Source of the DNA: Takashimella koratensis
Lineage: Eukaryota; Basidiomycota; Tremellomycetes; Trichosporonales; Tetragoniomycetaceae
Length of the DNA: 64,000 nucleotides
Direction: 5' to 3'
NCBI GenBank assembly: GCA_003116875.1
Contig: BCKT01000003.1
Location: 1,187,185-1,251,184, forward strand
A program made the position numbers and the translations under genes. Position 1 is the stretch's first letter, and each line of letters begins with the position of its first letter. Under the pieces are notes generated by a model. That model saw only the letters and a program-made list of their open reading frames with translations. It had not been told where the DNA came from and did not search any database. Shown here one piece after another: positions 1 to 12,133 of this stretch.

Positions 1-1
1 C

Positions 2-583
2 GGAATGGGCGGGATGGGCGGGATGGGACCACAAGGAGGGTTCCACGGTGGAGCGGGAGGGAAACCGGCGTTCCCTAACCAAGGCGCATACGGTGGTGGT
101 GGTCCCGGTCCTGGACCGGGCGCTGGTCAATTCCCCAACCAGCCGTTCCGCCCTCAACCAGGTCCAAACTTCAACTCGATGCCTCAAGTCCCACCTCCAT
201 TCATGGGCGGCGGGATCGGCAACTTACCTCGCCCACCACCAGCAATGACACATGGACTGCCTCCGCCGCCGTTCGCTCTCGCGGGGAACGCGCCGCCCCC
301 GCCTTTTGCGTTGAGTGGAGGGCCGGGGCGTGGCGGGTACGGTGGGCCCGGAGGAATGGGTGGTGGGATGGGTATGGCCGGAGGGTATCGAGGTGGACAC
401 CCGGGCGGACCAGGACCAAGAGTGCCTCCAAACGCCTATGACGGTGGGGCTGGCGCGAAGAGGCGTGCCGGACCACATGATTACGACTACGGAGGTGGAC
501 CGCCAGGGGAGAAGAGGAGGAGGCAAGATGGGGCTGGAGGTGGTGGAGGTGGTGGTGGAGGGGGTGGGGCGTTACCGTACTAA
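2..583 (+). CDS. Gly/Pro-rich protein, C-terminal part (5' end outside window)
   Basis: The reading frame is open from the window edge to a TAA at 581-583, giving about 193 residues of low-complexity sequence. It opens with GGM repeats, continues with Pro/Phe-rich PPPPFAL-type repeats, and then a Gly/Met stretch. Near the end two basic clusters (AKRRAG and EKRRRQD) resemble a bipartite nuclear localisation signal, and the protein finishes in a run of Gly followed by ALPY. Such tails are common on RNA-binding and mRNA-processing proteins, so a nuclear RNA-associated role is possible, but no folded domain lies inside the window and the family cannot be named. The ATG at 5 is only an internal Met, because the frame continues upstream. 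The G+C-rich repeats also open long shadow frames on both strands. Confidence 0.6.
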   Translation, partial: GMGGMGGMGPQGGFHGGAGGKPAFPNQGAYGGGGPGPGPGAGQFPNQPFRPQPGPNFNSMPQVPPPFMGGGIGNLPRPPPAMTHGLPPPPFALAGNAPPPPFALSGGPGRGGYGGPGGMGGGMGMAGGYRGGHPGGPGPRVPPNAYDGGAGAKRRAGPHDYDYGGGPPGEKRRRQDGAGGGGGGGGGGGALPY

Positions 584-2283
584 GACGAGAGAACGGGGTC
601 CAGGCGAGGCGATTCTTGTACTCTACATATCTGCAATCCACAGCCTGACAAGACACGGATTTGGTCTTGTACGGGACTAGTGTCCACAATTAGATGTCGC
701 ATATAGCATGTTGATGAGTGAGTGAGTGAGGGAGTGAAGGATGAAAGGTGTAAGACGAAGGACGGAGCATAATTGGTATGAGTCATCTTACAGCATATAT
801 GACATATGAGTAATGCCAGGATACATGGGTCACGCTGAGATGCAGGTGGTGATGAGATGAGATCTGGTGGAGAGGTGAAAGGTCGTTTAGAGTGTGGGGA
901 GTGGGAGGGTGGGTGGGAAATGCCACGGAAGAGAGAGATACGCCACGTTCGATTGGGACGGACGGGTTAATTTAATGGAGAGATCGAATCTGGGACGGGA
1001 GGTTGGTATTCAACATCTGGGCCTGAGCGGGACGCAGGGTGGCTGAGTAGTGGGACGATGAGATGTCGTGCTCAGCGAGGTGCTTGCTTGTAAGGTCAGA
1101 AACAGATCTGCAAGCGGGATGCAAGATCGGTCTCGTTAACGTTCGGTCCACTGGCTTGCGACCACCTCACACCCGACCTCACTTTCCAACCTTTTCCGGG
1201 CGCTGCGGCATTGACACGTGGGATGCAGGGTACACTCTAATATTGAACAGTATTGTATTCTCTGGGGACAAAGGACGGAAACGAGGAACAGGGGTCAGAG
1301 TCTACGGGTCCCACGGCTTACGGTTCCACGTATTACGGTTCACAGTTCTCCCTGGTTACGGGTTGCGGCCCGGGCGGAGGTTTGGGACGGACACGGGTCA
1401 GGCCGGAGGCAGGACGCTAGCGAGGGGTGAAGAGGATGACGCATAGCCCAGTGCCGGTTTGCGTGGTGGTTGTGGGTGAGGGGGGGTGGGTGGGGAAGTC
1501 GGAGGCCAACGGGTGGGCGGGCAGGGGAAGGGACGGAGGAGGTCAAGGCGCAGGGGCAGGGTGGGGGGTAGAGGAGGCGGAGGGGCAAAGAGGGGATGAC
1601 GGCGTCGGACGGGTTGCCAAGGCCAAACAAAGCAACGAAACGGATATTTTAATCGGTGATTTTATTTCCACCATCCGTTAGTTTCCCACAAACAAAGGCT
1701 CAACAACCAGGTCGGCGGTCCATGGCCATGAGCACCACCGAGCAGTACATAGTGACAGAGTTGGATGCAGCGGGAAAGGGTGGGTGGGGACAAACAAGGA
1801 GGCAGGCAGGGAGATGGTGGTGTTGATGCTTGGCAGGTAGAGGAGGTCTGCTGACCTGGGTGCTGTAGATGCATGGGGTGAATAAAGACTAGGGCGGTAG
1901 TGTCCAGGGATTGGAATAAGAAACAGGATAAACAAGGGAGCAAGGGAATGACCAGCCAGGGAAGAAGGGCAAGGGGAAAGTCGGCACCGCTTTAATACGC
2001 CCAATCGCTTTCTCTCTCTCTCTCTCTTTCTCTCGACCTCTCTTTCTCTCGACCCCCTTCCCCCTCCCCTCCCTCCCCTCCCTTCCCTCGACCCCTCTCC
2101 CTCCAAATTTAGTCTCTAGCCCACTCACCGTTACTCTCTCATCTCTTTCTCACCGTCCCGCCGACATCCACACTTACTCGACCTCCCATCACCACTCTCT
2201 CCCTCACCACCACCACCACCACCAACACCGTCCCTACCTTCCCGAGATCGTCGTGGCGTGCTCATCCCCTACCGATCGACGTT

Positions 2284-2313
2284 CCCGACCCCGACCCCGA
2301 CCCCGACCCCGAC
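2284..2313 (+). repeat. (CCGACC)n microsatellite
   Basis: About five tandem CCGACC units are seen directly, in the probable 5' leader of the Ser-rich membrane protein gene. Confidence 0.9.
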
Positions 2314-2512
2314 TTCAAGCCCAGCACAAAGGTGTCCCTCGCAGCAATCATGGGTGAGTATCAAGGACAAAGCCAAGCATAGGGAGATTTTTTTTTTTCT
2401 TTCTTTTTTGCGTCTGAGCGAAGATCCTAGTCGGTCACGTTTCCCTTCGCTGCGGAGAGACAAAAGAAGGAAAAGAGAGACTACGGTAGCACCGCCAGAG
2501 ACACAGTCAGCG

Positions 2513-2553
2513 GCAGAGCAGGCAGAGCAGGCAGAGCAGGCAGAGCAGGCAGA
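2513..2553 (+). repeat. (GCAGAGCAG)n tandem repeat
   Basis: About four and a half copies of a 9-bp unit lie in the probable 5' leader. It would read Ala-Glu-Gln if translated, but no gene model includes it. Confidence 0.85.
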
Positions 2554-3115
2554 GGCAGAGCTTGCCCACATGCAGGGTTACAATCTCCCTCTCTTTAGGA
2601 TATCGGGGAGGTAGACGTCTGCTCTCCTCGTCCTCCTTCGCGCTTCGGACACCCTCATTTTTAGTGCATCTTGGCTATCGGTGCTTCCGTTAACCCTCTC
2701 CTCGCTTCCGACCCTCCCTTCCCCTTCCCCTCTCCTCCCCCTCCACCCCTACCCTGCGCTCACGATGCATGCGTTCGAGCTCGTGCGGAGCCCGGGGTCC
2801 GGCAGGTGACGCTGCGCATAGCATTTTTCCATCATCTTTCGTACGACGGTGAAACACACCAAACCGTCTGACCAAGACGTGGCTCAAAACAACTTCCCCC
2901 TCATCACCACCACCACCACCACCACTCCTTCCATTTCTGCTGTCTCCACTGTCTTGTTCTCGTTGTTATCACCCTAGCCCCTCAGACCCGCTTGGTTGTG
3001 TCTTGTTGTCCTCACTGTCTCCCCATCTCATTTGATCATCGCATTGCATCACCCATCCATCACCAATCACCTTTTCGCACTTCCCAACCCTTCGAAACTC
3101 GCAAACTTATACATC

Positions 3116-4730
3116 ATGGCCGAGGCTAACTCCCGTGTCTCTACGACCTCTGCTCTTGCGTCTTCTCGAACCGCCTCTCGATCAGCCGCCGTCAACCCTT
3201 CGTCCGCTTCGGCTTCTGTCTCCGCCGAGCTCTCTTCGGCGCTCTCCTCTGCCATCGCCTCGGCATCATCGTCGTCCGCAGGTGCAGCTAGCAGTTCTTC
3301 CGCTGCTGCCGCGTCTTCCTCCTCGGCTGCTGCCCAGTCCTCGTCTTCCTCTGCCAGCTCCGCCTCGGCCTCCCGTTCCTCCAGCTCCGCTAGCAGTTCC
3401 AGCTCTAGCTCCAGCTCCTCGTCAAGCAGCAGCTCGTCGTCCTCGTCCTCGTCGTCTTCGTCTGCAGCTCCCTCGAGCTCGGCAGGGTCCAGCTCGGCTT
3501 CCTCCACTCCGCCCCCTAGCTCGTCCGCTACTTCGGTCGCACAGTCATCGACAAGCTATGTGTAAGTGGCATTTTCCTTGTCCTGGTGCTTGTGCTTGGC
3601 CTCCTTCCCTCTCGGCTTTTCCGCCGCAGCAAACCTCCGCACCGAGTGTTTACGTCCGGACTAATTCTTTTTCCCAGTGTCGTGACCGTCACAGATTCAG
3701 CAGGAACGCATACCACCTCGACCGCTATCGGGGTCGGTTCGGGCTCTGGATCTGGTAGCGGTAGCAAATCGACTACAAGTAGGTTTGAAGCATGGAAGCT
3801 TCAGTAGAACAGGTGACTGACGGTTGTGCCAGACGTCGGCGCTATCGTCGGTGGTGTCGTTGGTGGTGTCGTCGGCGCAGCCATTCTTGCGGCTCTCCTC
3901 TGGTTCTTTTGGTACCGACGCCGCAAGAGCAATGAGAAAGCGTTTGACGAGAAGATGGTATGTCTCTTTGCTTGCCTAGCAAATTTGTGCAGTACCTGAC
4001 ACTTGCACAGTTTGACCCGACTCGATCTGCGCGACATTCGACGGCTGATCCGTTAGACTTGCTTGCCCCCTCTGTGCCCGCTGTCGGCGACCCGTCTGCG
4101 TCGGCACCGCATGTCGAGCCATTCCCTTACACTGCTCCTTCGTCACCCCCCGCGTCATCAGCGCATCAGGGGATGTACGACCCGTACGCGCACGCTCCGG
4201 CGATGCACATGCCTGACGCTCGCGATTACGCCGGCGGTGCAGGGTACGGAGCCTCTTACCCGTCTTACGGCAGCGGGATGGAAGGCGGCTACGCTGTCGC
4301 TGCTGCTGGAGGCGCTGCGGCTGCGGGTGCCGGCGCGGCCTACGCCGAGGGTGGCGACGGGTACGATCAGCAAGAGTACGCTAGCGGGTCGCAGACTCAC
4401 GGCAGCCCGACTCAGCCGACCACCGCTGCTGCCGCCAAGCAACGTGAAGCCGCGGCCGAGCGCGCCCGCGTTAGCGGCGGTTACTACTATGGCAGCCCGC
4501 AGGCGTCGGGACCCTCGGGCACCCGACCGGTTTCTGAGAACTACGGCGAGGGAGCGGCAGCCGCAAACGAGGAAGCAGGTAGCGAAGGCGGTGGACGCCG
4601 TGAGAGCGCGTTGAGCGACGGAGGAAGGAGCACAGTCTACCAACACACCGATATGGGCTCGGTCCCTGATGAAGAGGAAGAAAGGCCCGATGAGATTCCG
4701 CCAAACTACCACTCCATCCGTCGAGAGTAA
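3116..4730 (+). CDS. Ser-rich single-pass membrane protein (Mid2/WSC-like layout)
   Basis: Exons 3116-3561, 3678-3778, 3833-3957 and 4011-4730 join in phase to 463 residues. Residues 1-150 are mostly Ser/Ala with a long poly-Ser tract, the kind of O-mannosylated rod used by fungal cell-wall sensors. A short Thr/Gly-Ser segment follows, then one membrane helix at about 186-208 built as a glycine zipper (VGGVVGGVVGA, then LLWFFWY) with a basic stop-transfer RRRK. A roughly 250-residue cytosolic tail is rich in Tyr, Gly, Ala and acidic residues. The ATG at 3116 is the first in frame; no cleavable signal peptide precedes the Ser rod, so insertion as a reverse signal-anchor protein, or a missed upstream exon, must be considered. 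The layout matches wall-stress sensors of the Mid2/Wsc type, but no WSC cysteine domain is present, so that role is inference from architecture. Confidence 0.75.
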
Positions 4731-5868
4731 ATCGGGACGCGGGATACGGGACCGCGGGACGGGCCGAAAAATGAAGGGTCGAAATGGGTACGGATGAAGA
4801 GAGGTCTTGATGAGTCAGAGGTTGAGGTAAAACAGCATCAGTTTGCATTGAGATTGTACAAATCCCTCTTTTACAATGTTTCAACTAGTCTCTTTTCTTC
4901 GTTGTCCTCGACGATCTCTTTATACCTTCCTTTTTTTACTCTCTCTCTCACCTTATTCTCGTCCCCATCCCTTCCCACCTTCTTACTCGATTGATCTCGT
5001 CTTGTCCCGTCCTACCTAGTCCAGAGAACGAGAGTGAGTAGCCTTATATACACTCCCCCCTTCGTGTTTCCACCTTCTCCAAGTACACTAGTCTCGCCCA
5101 GCTCTCAAGAGCCGCGACGCGGTTACGTTATTCTCGTTATTCAGTCGTTTGTTCGTTCTCAATCTATTATAGTTCAGTGACATCTTAGTCCCCCCTTTTT
5201 TTTTTCCTCCTATGCACCTGAACCTCATTACCAAGCACGAGTCACGAGATACCTCCAAACGTTTCATCTGTCCTTGAGGTTTAACAACTTGTCTTTACCT
5301 GTCACAGCGGTGAGTGCAAGTTTCACAAGTCAAGTCAAGTAATCGTATGTACAGTATTACAAATTGCATCTGGGCCAGTGAACGAGACCCTACGTGGATC
5401 TAGATACCTTTCTCATTATGAACAACTGGGTTGGGGTAGCTAGGTAGGTAGGTACTGTGACAAGGACTTTTCCCTTTATAGGCGATATGAAGAGCAACGA
5501 GAAGAAGGGAGACAACGAGATACTTGCGTTGTATGGGTTGCCTACGATTGGCTAAAGAGAGAGAGAAACGGATGATGAGGATCCAAAAAGATGAGGAGGG
5601 CAAAAACCGACCGTCACGGATTTATACCCAAAGACATGGACAACCGATTTGACTGGATCCTGATGACCTAGGAGAGGGAGAAGGAGCACGGAAGAGAGAC
5701 AGAGAGAGTGGGAAATCCCAATGAACACGTACAACTTTCAATCTTTGATTCTGCTTGAACCTCTCTCCGCGCCCTCTCTACGCTCTCCACATATAAACTC
5801 TTCCGTGTCAACACTGTATGCCACCAAACTTCACTTCTCCCTCTTGACCTCCCCAAACTTGACTAACT
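4731..5868. other. Convergent intergenic region
   Basis: The stretch lies between the 3' ends of the Ser-rich gene and the permease. It is T/CT-rich in places (4880-5010, 5190-5210). No ORF with coding character, tRNA or repeat family was recognised; it probably holds the two 3' UTRs and terminators. Confidence 0.5.
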
Positions 5869-8800
5869 TTAATCCTCATCACCCTCAAACTCGCTCTCGG
5901 GGAGTGACTCGTGTTCTCTCCTTCTCGTATCCCTCGTCACCGTCGAATTCGTCGACATTGTCGAAGCCGTCGCGTCCGTCCATTCGCTTCCATTATAACT
6001 CACACCCGTCTCTGTCTGCCCTACCTCTCCTCTCCCACCACCACCTCCACCACCACCACCGCGCGTACCACTGGTCGGTCCCAATGCGAACCCGACACTA
6101 CTATTCACGCCAGCCCATTCTCCGCCCGAACCCGATTCCACCGTTCGGGCAGATTCCACAGTCACCGTATGTGTGGCGTTACCGTACGCATACTCATTGG
6201 TAGGTTCAACACCGAGTTTGATCGACGACTCGGATGTTTTATCACCACCACCACCGACACCGGCTTCGGTATTGCCCGCAGTGTTGCGAGACGCGCGAGT
6301 CGCCAAAGTGCTTTCGAGGTCGATTTCAACGCCCGTTTCCCATTTCGTGAGAGATCGGATCGGGCCCGAATAGTGTCGGTCGCCTAAGGTAGTCAGTCAG
6401 CTGAATCAGATTGAAAAGTAACTGAATGATAGGACTCACCGTAACTCTTCCAGGTGATGTAGCAGACGATGATGGTTCCGACAATGACGACTGGTGACCA
6501 ACTCATGTTGCCTGCAGAGTCAGCCCTGACCTCTGGGATAAAAGGGGAGACGACAACGTCATGTTTTAGACTGTATGTATAGCTCAACTCACTGGCTGTG
6601 ACTGGGTTGTGACCGGGTAGTGTCTGAGAGACCACCACGACTGCGCCGTACAACACTCCCAAGAATGCGACAGGTCTGCTCCATTTTCTCAATGACCACG
6701 ACATCCTCGCCTCGTTCTGTAGGTTGAGCTTTGATAAAAGGTACAAAGCCACTGGCACGACCTGATAAGGCAATATCAGCTACCGCTCGTTGCGCGACAC
6801 CTATTCCTTCCAACCACTCACGTATCCGAGCATGCTCAATGAGCTCGCTGTGACAGCCAACACTGAATAAAGTGACGATGCCGATCCAAAGAGAAGGAAC
6901 GCAAACGGTGCCCAAAGAGCCACAACAATCCAATTCGCTGTCGATGGTTGTTTATTCGAGTTGGTTCGTTGGATGAATCGAGAGAAAGGGAAAGCTTGAT
7001 CACGAGCTAGCGCGAAGATGAATCGGGACGCGGCTTGGAGTTGAGCTTGGAGTTGAAGTAGTAGTGCACCGATAAGCAGGCAGCAGAGGGCGATCGCCCC
7101 TGGTCGAGAAGTTGCTTTTTCAAGAATGTACCCCTGAGATTAAGAAGAAACGGTAAGTTGTTAGCAATGGCCTATCGATGCCATCGACCGGGCTACTCAC
7201 GACTGGGAAAGAGTGCGTGGCGAGAACGGCGGCGTCGTCTGGGTTAATCGCAAGGAGGAGAAGGACAATTGACTGTGGTAATGTCAGCATACATGTCCGG
7301 ATGATCAAGGCGGGCAGATCAACTCACCACAAAGCCCAGAACATAGGTCTGCGATCAAAGAAATGCGCCATCAGTATCCGTACATTGCCAAGGATTCGTT
7401 CGTCCTGACTCACCAAGATCATCGAAAAAGTCATGGCGTTGGGAACATTTCGTGAAGGATTTTGAGTCTCTTCCGACATGCTGCGAGGCGGTATGTCAAT
7501 AACGAAACCAGACTTAGACTGAAGGGTATAGATACTCACTGCGCAGATGCGTCGGCACCTGTTGCGATCGTGCAGTATTGCCATCCCAGGAAATAGACGT
7601 AACCTCTAGTCGACCATCCAGTGTCGTTATAGTAGTGGTCGGCGAGGGAGTAGCTAGAGTATCGCCCTCTTGCCACGCTAGTCGCGAGCAGGATGATACA
7701 CAGTACGAGCCATACACCAAACCCATATAGCCCCGCACCGACCCAGTACCGTGGACTTCGACCCCAAGCGGTAGACCCGACGAGACCGACGACACAGACG
7801 ATTGCGAGGAAGAAACAGACTTCTTGCCATGCCTGAGCCTGGAAATTGAACGACAACCCCATGGTCCCGACGATCACGTTGGTGGTCTCCCAGCCGACGA
7901 GAATGAGCTGTGCGAGGGGATGAGGAAACAAAGTCAGCGACCAGATCAGGTGTACAAGGTGACTTTGTAGTTGAAGAAAAGTAGCAACTCACGTTACCGA
8001 TATGACCACCGAGAACGAAACCACCCATCAGCCAGCCCCAACCTCGCTCTCCTCGTACACCACCGCGTGCACACTTCCACGCCCAGGACGCCATGGCACC
8101 GGATACGGGGTACGCCGACGCAAGCTCGGCCATGGTCAATGTCAGCGGCATGGATATGACACCGGACAACGGCCATGCAATCAACTGAGTGCTGAGTCAG
8201 CGCCAAGTTCTTGGCAAAGGGCCACTCAAGACTTGTTTCCCAAGCTCACAATCATCATGGGCCCGCCATAACTGTACGTTCCCGACACTGCATAGATGGT
8301 TCCCTTTGAGATGAGTCAGCAACGCAACGAGACAAAGGGAGGCTTTTGAAACCTCGAATCAACTCACCTGCAGTGCGCCAACATTCAGCCAGCTGATTGC
8401 CAAGCTCGACCAAAATGTATAATCTCTTCCAAAGACCGGGTCGTAACCCAACTGTCTCAATCTCTGGGCATCTGGATCGACCGCTGCGCTGTTCTTTGGA
8501 GTACGCCATCGCAATCCCTTGTATTGGTGGGGACTGCTGGAACTGCTGCTACCGCTGTTTATGGGGACTTCAATCGTCACGGATGGTGGCGTGATAGAAG
8601 CCTCGTCCGGCGTGATAGGGTTGGTGGTACTGCTTGTCCCTGACTGGCGAGAAGTCGACGGTCGAAGGGTCATAGGCGGGGCCGGAATAGGCCGTGTTGA
8701 GAGTGGGATGGTAGACTCGGTCGACGAGGAGGTGTGAGGGAGGAGTCGGGCAGAGGCCTGGGACGAGTGAATAGAGACATGCAGGTGGTCGGCTGAGGAG

Positions 8801-9132
8801 GATGGGGAGATACTGGGTTGTAAAGAGAGGTGCCTGCCCGAAACCCCGGGCCCGTATGCGCTGTCGTAGAGAACCTCTGCGTTCCCCAGATCGAACGATG
8901 CATCGGTGCCGTCGCCGCCGCTGCTCCCGCCGCCGTGACCACTGCGAGATCCGGTCGCCGGGACGTAGATGTCGTCGTCGGGGCCAAAGTAGGTGTTGTA
9001 GGGTGTCGGCGCCGCCGAGGGAGGGAAGGACGAGGTGGCGGAGGTGGTCGAGGTAGTGGAGAGATAGGACGCCGTGGCCGGCGGTGGCCTAGGCCGGCTA
9101 GGCGGCGGAGAAGACGGTTCTTTCGACCGCAT
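5869..9132 (-). CDS. APC-superfamily amino-acid/GABA/choline-type permease
   Basis: Eleven exons on the minus strand (9132-8368, 8303-8250, 8184-7993, 7907-7540, 7480-7414, 7348-7328, 7272-7201, 7133-6822, 6761-6593, 6511-6440, 6383-5869) keep one frame and give 868 residues. The transporter core runs from about 228 to 697. It begins LGYDPVFGRDYTFWSSLAIS, contains ELASAYPVSGAM at about 293-304, and has ASAHMSEET at about 457-465, spanning an intron; these motifs belong to the fungal GABA/choline/amino-acid permeases (Uga4/Hnm1-like, AA_permease_2). It should be a plasma- or vacuolar-membrane proton symporter for amino acids or related amines; the substrate cannot be read from sequence. The 227-residue Ser/Pro-rich N-terminal tail and 171-residue Gly/Thr-rich C-terminal tail are long for the family and may carry regulatory sites. 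One exon is only 21 nt. Confidence 0.9.
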
Positions 9133-10952
9133 CGATGATGGGTGATGGGGGAGATAACAAGGCGTCGATGGATGGGCCGAGTAAAAAGGTTCAGCTCTGC
9201 ATCGTGTCGAGAGAGAGAGAAAGCTTGGGGCGAGGGCGAGACCGGGGGATAACGGTTAGAGGTATGGCGGCTTGGTTGGTCGTCGGCCGATTAGAGTGAA
9301 TGCTCTTGTTCGTGCTCTCGTTCCGTTCTACTCGTCGGGCGAAACTGGCGTAATCGAGTGCAAGCGCGGATGAAGGGGGTCGGTAGGGGAGGTGGAGAGT
9401 AGAGGATGGGTTTGGGTGGGTGGGGGTGGTTTGGTGTGGGTCGGAGAGGATAGGAGGGGTATTTTAGGAAACGACGGGAACTGGCTGCTGGCTGGGCTGG
9501 GCGGGAGGTGAGAAATCGAGGGAAATGGGTACAAATAAACGGGGGAAAGACAACCAAGGGAGAGTGGTTTAAAAAAAGAGAAAAGAGAGAGAGAGAAAGA
9601 AGAGAGAGCCGCGCGTCGACACTGCCCCGAGTCGAGTGGAATTGAGGATGGAGATGAAGGTGAGGAAGTCGTCGTTGCCGCTGTCGTCGTCGTCGTCGAT
9701 TCGGAATGGAAGCGAAGCGAGGGGGGAGGGGGGAGGGGGGAGGGGGGGAGGGGAAATGAGGGAGCAGGGAGCAGGGAGCAGGGAGCAGGGAGGGGTTGAT
9801 GGCAGCTCAAGGGCAGGGGAAATGGGGCTGGGCGGGGGCCAGAACAGGGCACAGGGCCAGGGAGTGAGGGATTAACCGCCATTACCTTTAGGGCATTACA
9901 CACCATTACGGATGACTGTGCCCATTCAATATCAATATCAATCCAGATCCAGAGTCCTTTGGAAGGTTGATTAGGATCATTGCATTAGACTAACATTAGA
10001 CTAAGACGACGACTACCTAGGGCTTGGCGAGTGGCGACTGAATCTCTTCACTTGTCACCATCCATACATTCTGTAACCTTTGGGGAGAGTCAATCACCAC
10101 GGTGACGGTCAGGACCAACTTCACAGCCCAGACCATGACCGCAGCGACGGGTGACGGCGATGACGACCGCTGCCCTCGCAGCCGTTGCCCTCACTTTCCC
10201 TCTGCTCATCTCTCCCCATCCATCCTTGCCCTCATCCCTCTTTGCCTCCTTTTATCATCCAACATGCTACATTCAACGCCCAACGGCGTCCTTTGCCCTT
10301 TCACCTACCCCTTCAAAGCAAAGCACAATCGAGCAAAATCAAAAATCGCGTTATTTCTAAACCAAAGGTATTGGCCGGATTTTGCTCAATCCGAATTGAC
10401 CGATCCTCTGACCCCATCGTTCGACTGACTCGGTGCCAAGATGAGTGAGATCCATATTGACTACGGAGTGCGGCGGGGCTTGATGCTCTCTGCTCGCTGC
10501 GTGTTACGCCCCGAGAGTCAGGTACCAACACGAGGAGATCTGACACCGCTTCTAGGTCTTGGCTCCTCGCTCTTTCGCTGAGCCGAGCAAGACAATCCTG
10601 TAGATTGGTGATGATCAGTAACTGGTAACTGACACGGACGGGATCATCATTCACTAGCACGTTTTGGGATGGATGATGGCAATCGTGTACCCGTCAGGTC
10701 ATTATAATCAAGACGCGATGTCGTTTTGTCCATTGGTCTACGCGCGTCTCAAGTGCCTGTCAGTGATGGACGCCCAACAACGCCAAGGTATCATTTTTTC
10801 TACATCGCGCACGTGTCTGGAGCCTACTTAAGGAGACGGGTGACGGTGAAAGTGGGGATCAAGTGGGTTGTACTAATCCGAGAAGCAAGTGGGCTCGGGA
10901 TGGAGATTGTAGCAAGACAAGTGAAGAACTTCAGCCAATATCGTTTACATGA
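9133..10952. other. Intergenic region with permease promoter
   Basis: No gene is supported. Upstream of the permease ATG the + strand is purine-rich, with G-rich blocks at 9720-9752 and a GCAGGGA repeat at about 9763-9793; on the gene's own strand this is the pyrimidine-rich tract usual for promoters in this window. From 9900 to 10950 the sequence is mixed, without ORFs of coding character. Long frames near 10100-10450 and 10726-11151 look like chance or antisense shadows. Confidence 0.45.
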
Positions 10953-12133
10953 TTACCAAGGTCCGCCTCCACCGTGGTGTCCGTGGTGGCCATGGTGGGG
11001 ACCACCGCCTCCGAAACCGCCTGGTCCGCCGAACCCGCCCATCATCCCACCCATCCCACCACCGCCCATCATGTTGCCCATCATCCCTCCCATGCCGCCG
11101 CCACCCATGAACGGTGGTGGGCCCATGTTGTGGTGTCCATGGTGCCCGTGATGTCCGTGGTGCCCCTTGAGCCGAACGTCAGCGCGATGTCTACAATACA
11201 TGGACAGATGACAAATGCAGGCGAGTTGAACCACCCATCGCAAAGACGAAGCAGGGAGTGACCACAAAGTCGGGGTGGGTAGGATAGCGTTCGGATTGCG
11301 ACACTCACACTCATCATGTTCCCGATAAGCATCGCACCGCCAGCGGCAAGACCACCAGCGGCCATCCCGGTTCCCCAGTTGAGCGGAATCTTACCGCCCA
11401 TGAGGCCCGACGACTGTTGTTGCTGCGCGACGTATTGCTGTTGCTGTGGGTATCCTTGTTGTTGCGGGTACCCCTGCTGGTACGAGGTCTGCTGGTATTG
11501 ATACCCCTGCTGCTGCTGTGAGAATGTGTCAATATCTTATTCATCCCTGTCATCGGCGCCCCACGTGCTTGTCCAACACCCTTTCGTATTCTACATTTCC
11601 CGCAGGTAACAGCTTCGTCCCTCCTCTCCCTCGAAACCTGTCCAGCGGGAAACGTCTTCGTCCTCTTGCACGCTGCCGATCACTCACGTAGCCTTGGTTC
11701 GGCTTGTTCATCATCCCGGCCAACATTGAGCCGAGCCCTCGATCCTGGTCGCCTTGCTGACCCTGGGGCGCGTTGGGGTCCGCCGCCGCACCGGGAGCAC
11801 CGGATGTCCCAGCTGCGGCCGCGGCGGCGAGCTGTTCAGGGTGAGGCTGACCGTCCGTCATCGCAGGGTGAGTCCACGAGGTCGTAGGTGGATTAGTAGT
11901 GGGGTTCACGTAGAAGAATGTCTGGTAGTTGGCGTCCCATTGTCGGATCCTGTAGACGAAAAGAGGGGAGAAGGGTGAGTGGAGGGAGGGAGAGGAGGGA
12001 TCGTAGAGGATAAGCGAGAGCGGTGTTAGCGATATGACCAGGTCAGACATGGGATGATGGGTTGGAGAAGGAGGACTCACCAGGGAGCGGGAAGCTCGTC
12101 GAGCGCGGGGGGCTGGGGCGAGGGAGATGCCAT
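10953..12133 (-). CDS. WW-domain protein with Gln-, Gly/Met- and His-rich repeats
   Basis: Exons 12133-12081, 11949-11688, 11515-11309 and 11165-10953 give 244 residues. A WW domain spans about 14-46, with both signature tryptophans (W18, W43), the aromatic pair F29-F30-Y31 and the closing P46, so it should bind proline-rich ligands. Residues 106-140 are QQQGY/YPQQQ repeats. Residues 147-174 are a hydrophobic Gly/Ala stretch (AAGGLAAGGAMLIGNMM) that could insert in membrane or self-associate. The tail has HGH repeats, a GGMGGMMG block, more HGH repeats and a terminal GGGGPW. The partner and role are unknown; adaptor function is inferred from the WW domain alone. The start is the first ATG and lies just before the WW domain. 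It shares a 765-bp divergent promoter with the eIF2B alpha gene. Confidence 0.85.

Larger units (their letters stand above)
584..3115. other. 2.5-kb intergenic region and probable 5' leader of the Ser-rich gene
   Basis: No convincing gene is seen. From about 1990 to 2110 the + strand is almost pure pyrimidine (CTCTCT, then CCCTCC blocks), as in many basidiomycete core promoters just upstream of transcription starts. Beyond it lie a CCGACC tandem repeat (2284-2313), an ATGG followed by a perfect GTGAGT donor (2350-2359), a GCAGAGCAG repeat (2513-2553) and CACCAC-rich sequence up to the ATG at 3116. This suggests a leader of up to about 1 kb with at least one intron for the downstream gene. That is inference; transcripts would be needed to define it. 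Confidence 0.35.

Noticed and set aside
3067..3507. 146-codon minus-strand frame rich in Asp, Glu and Leu
   Set aside because: It is the exact antisense of the Ser-coding tract of the Ser-rich protein; the composition follows from reverse-complemented Ser/Ala codons.
9328..9906. 192-codon Pro/Ser/Leu-rich minus-strand frame
   Set aside because: It is pyrimidine-rich promoter sequence of the permease translated by chance; no family signal and no splice context.
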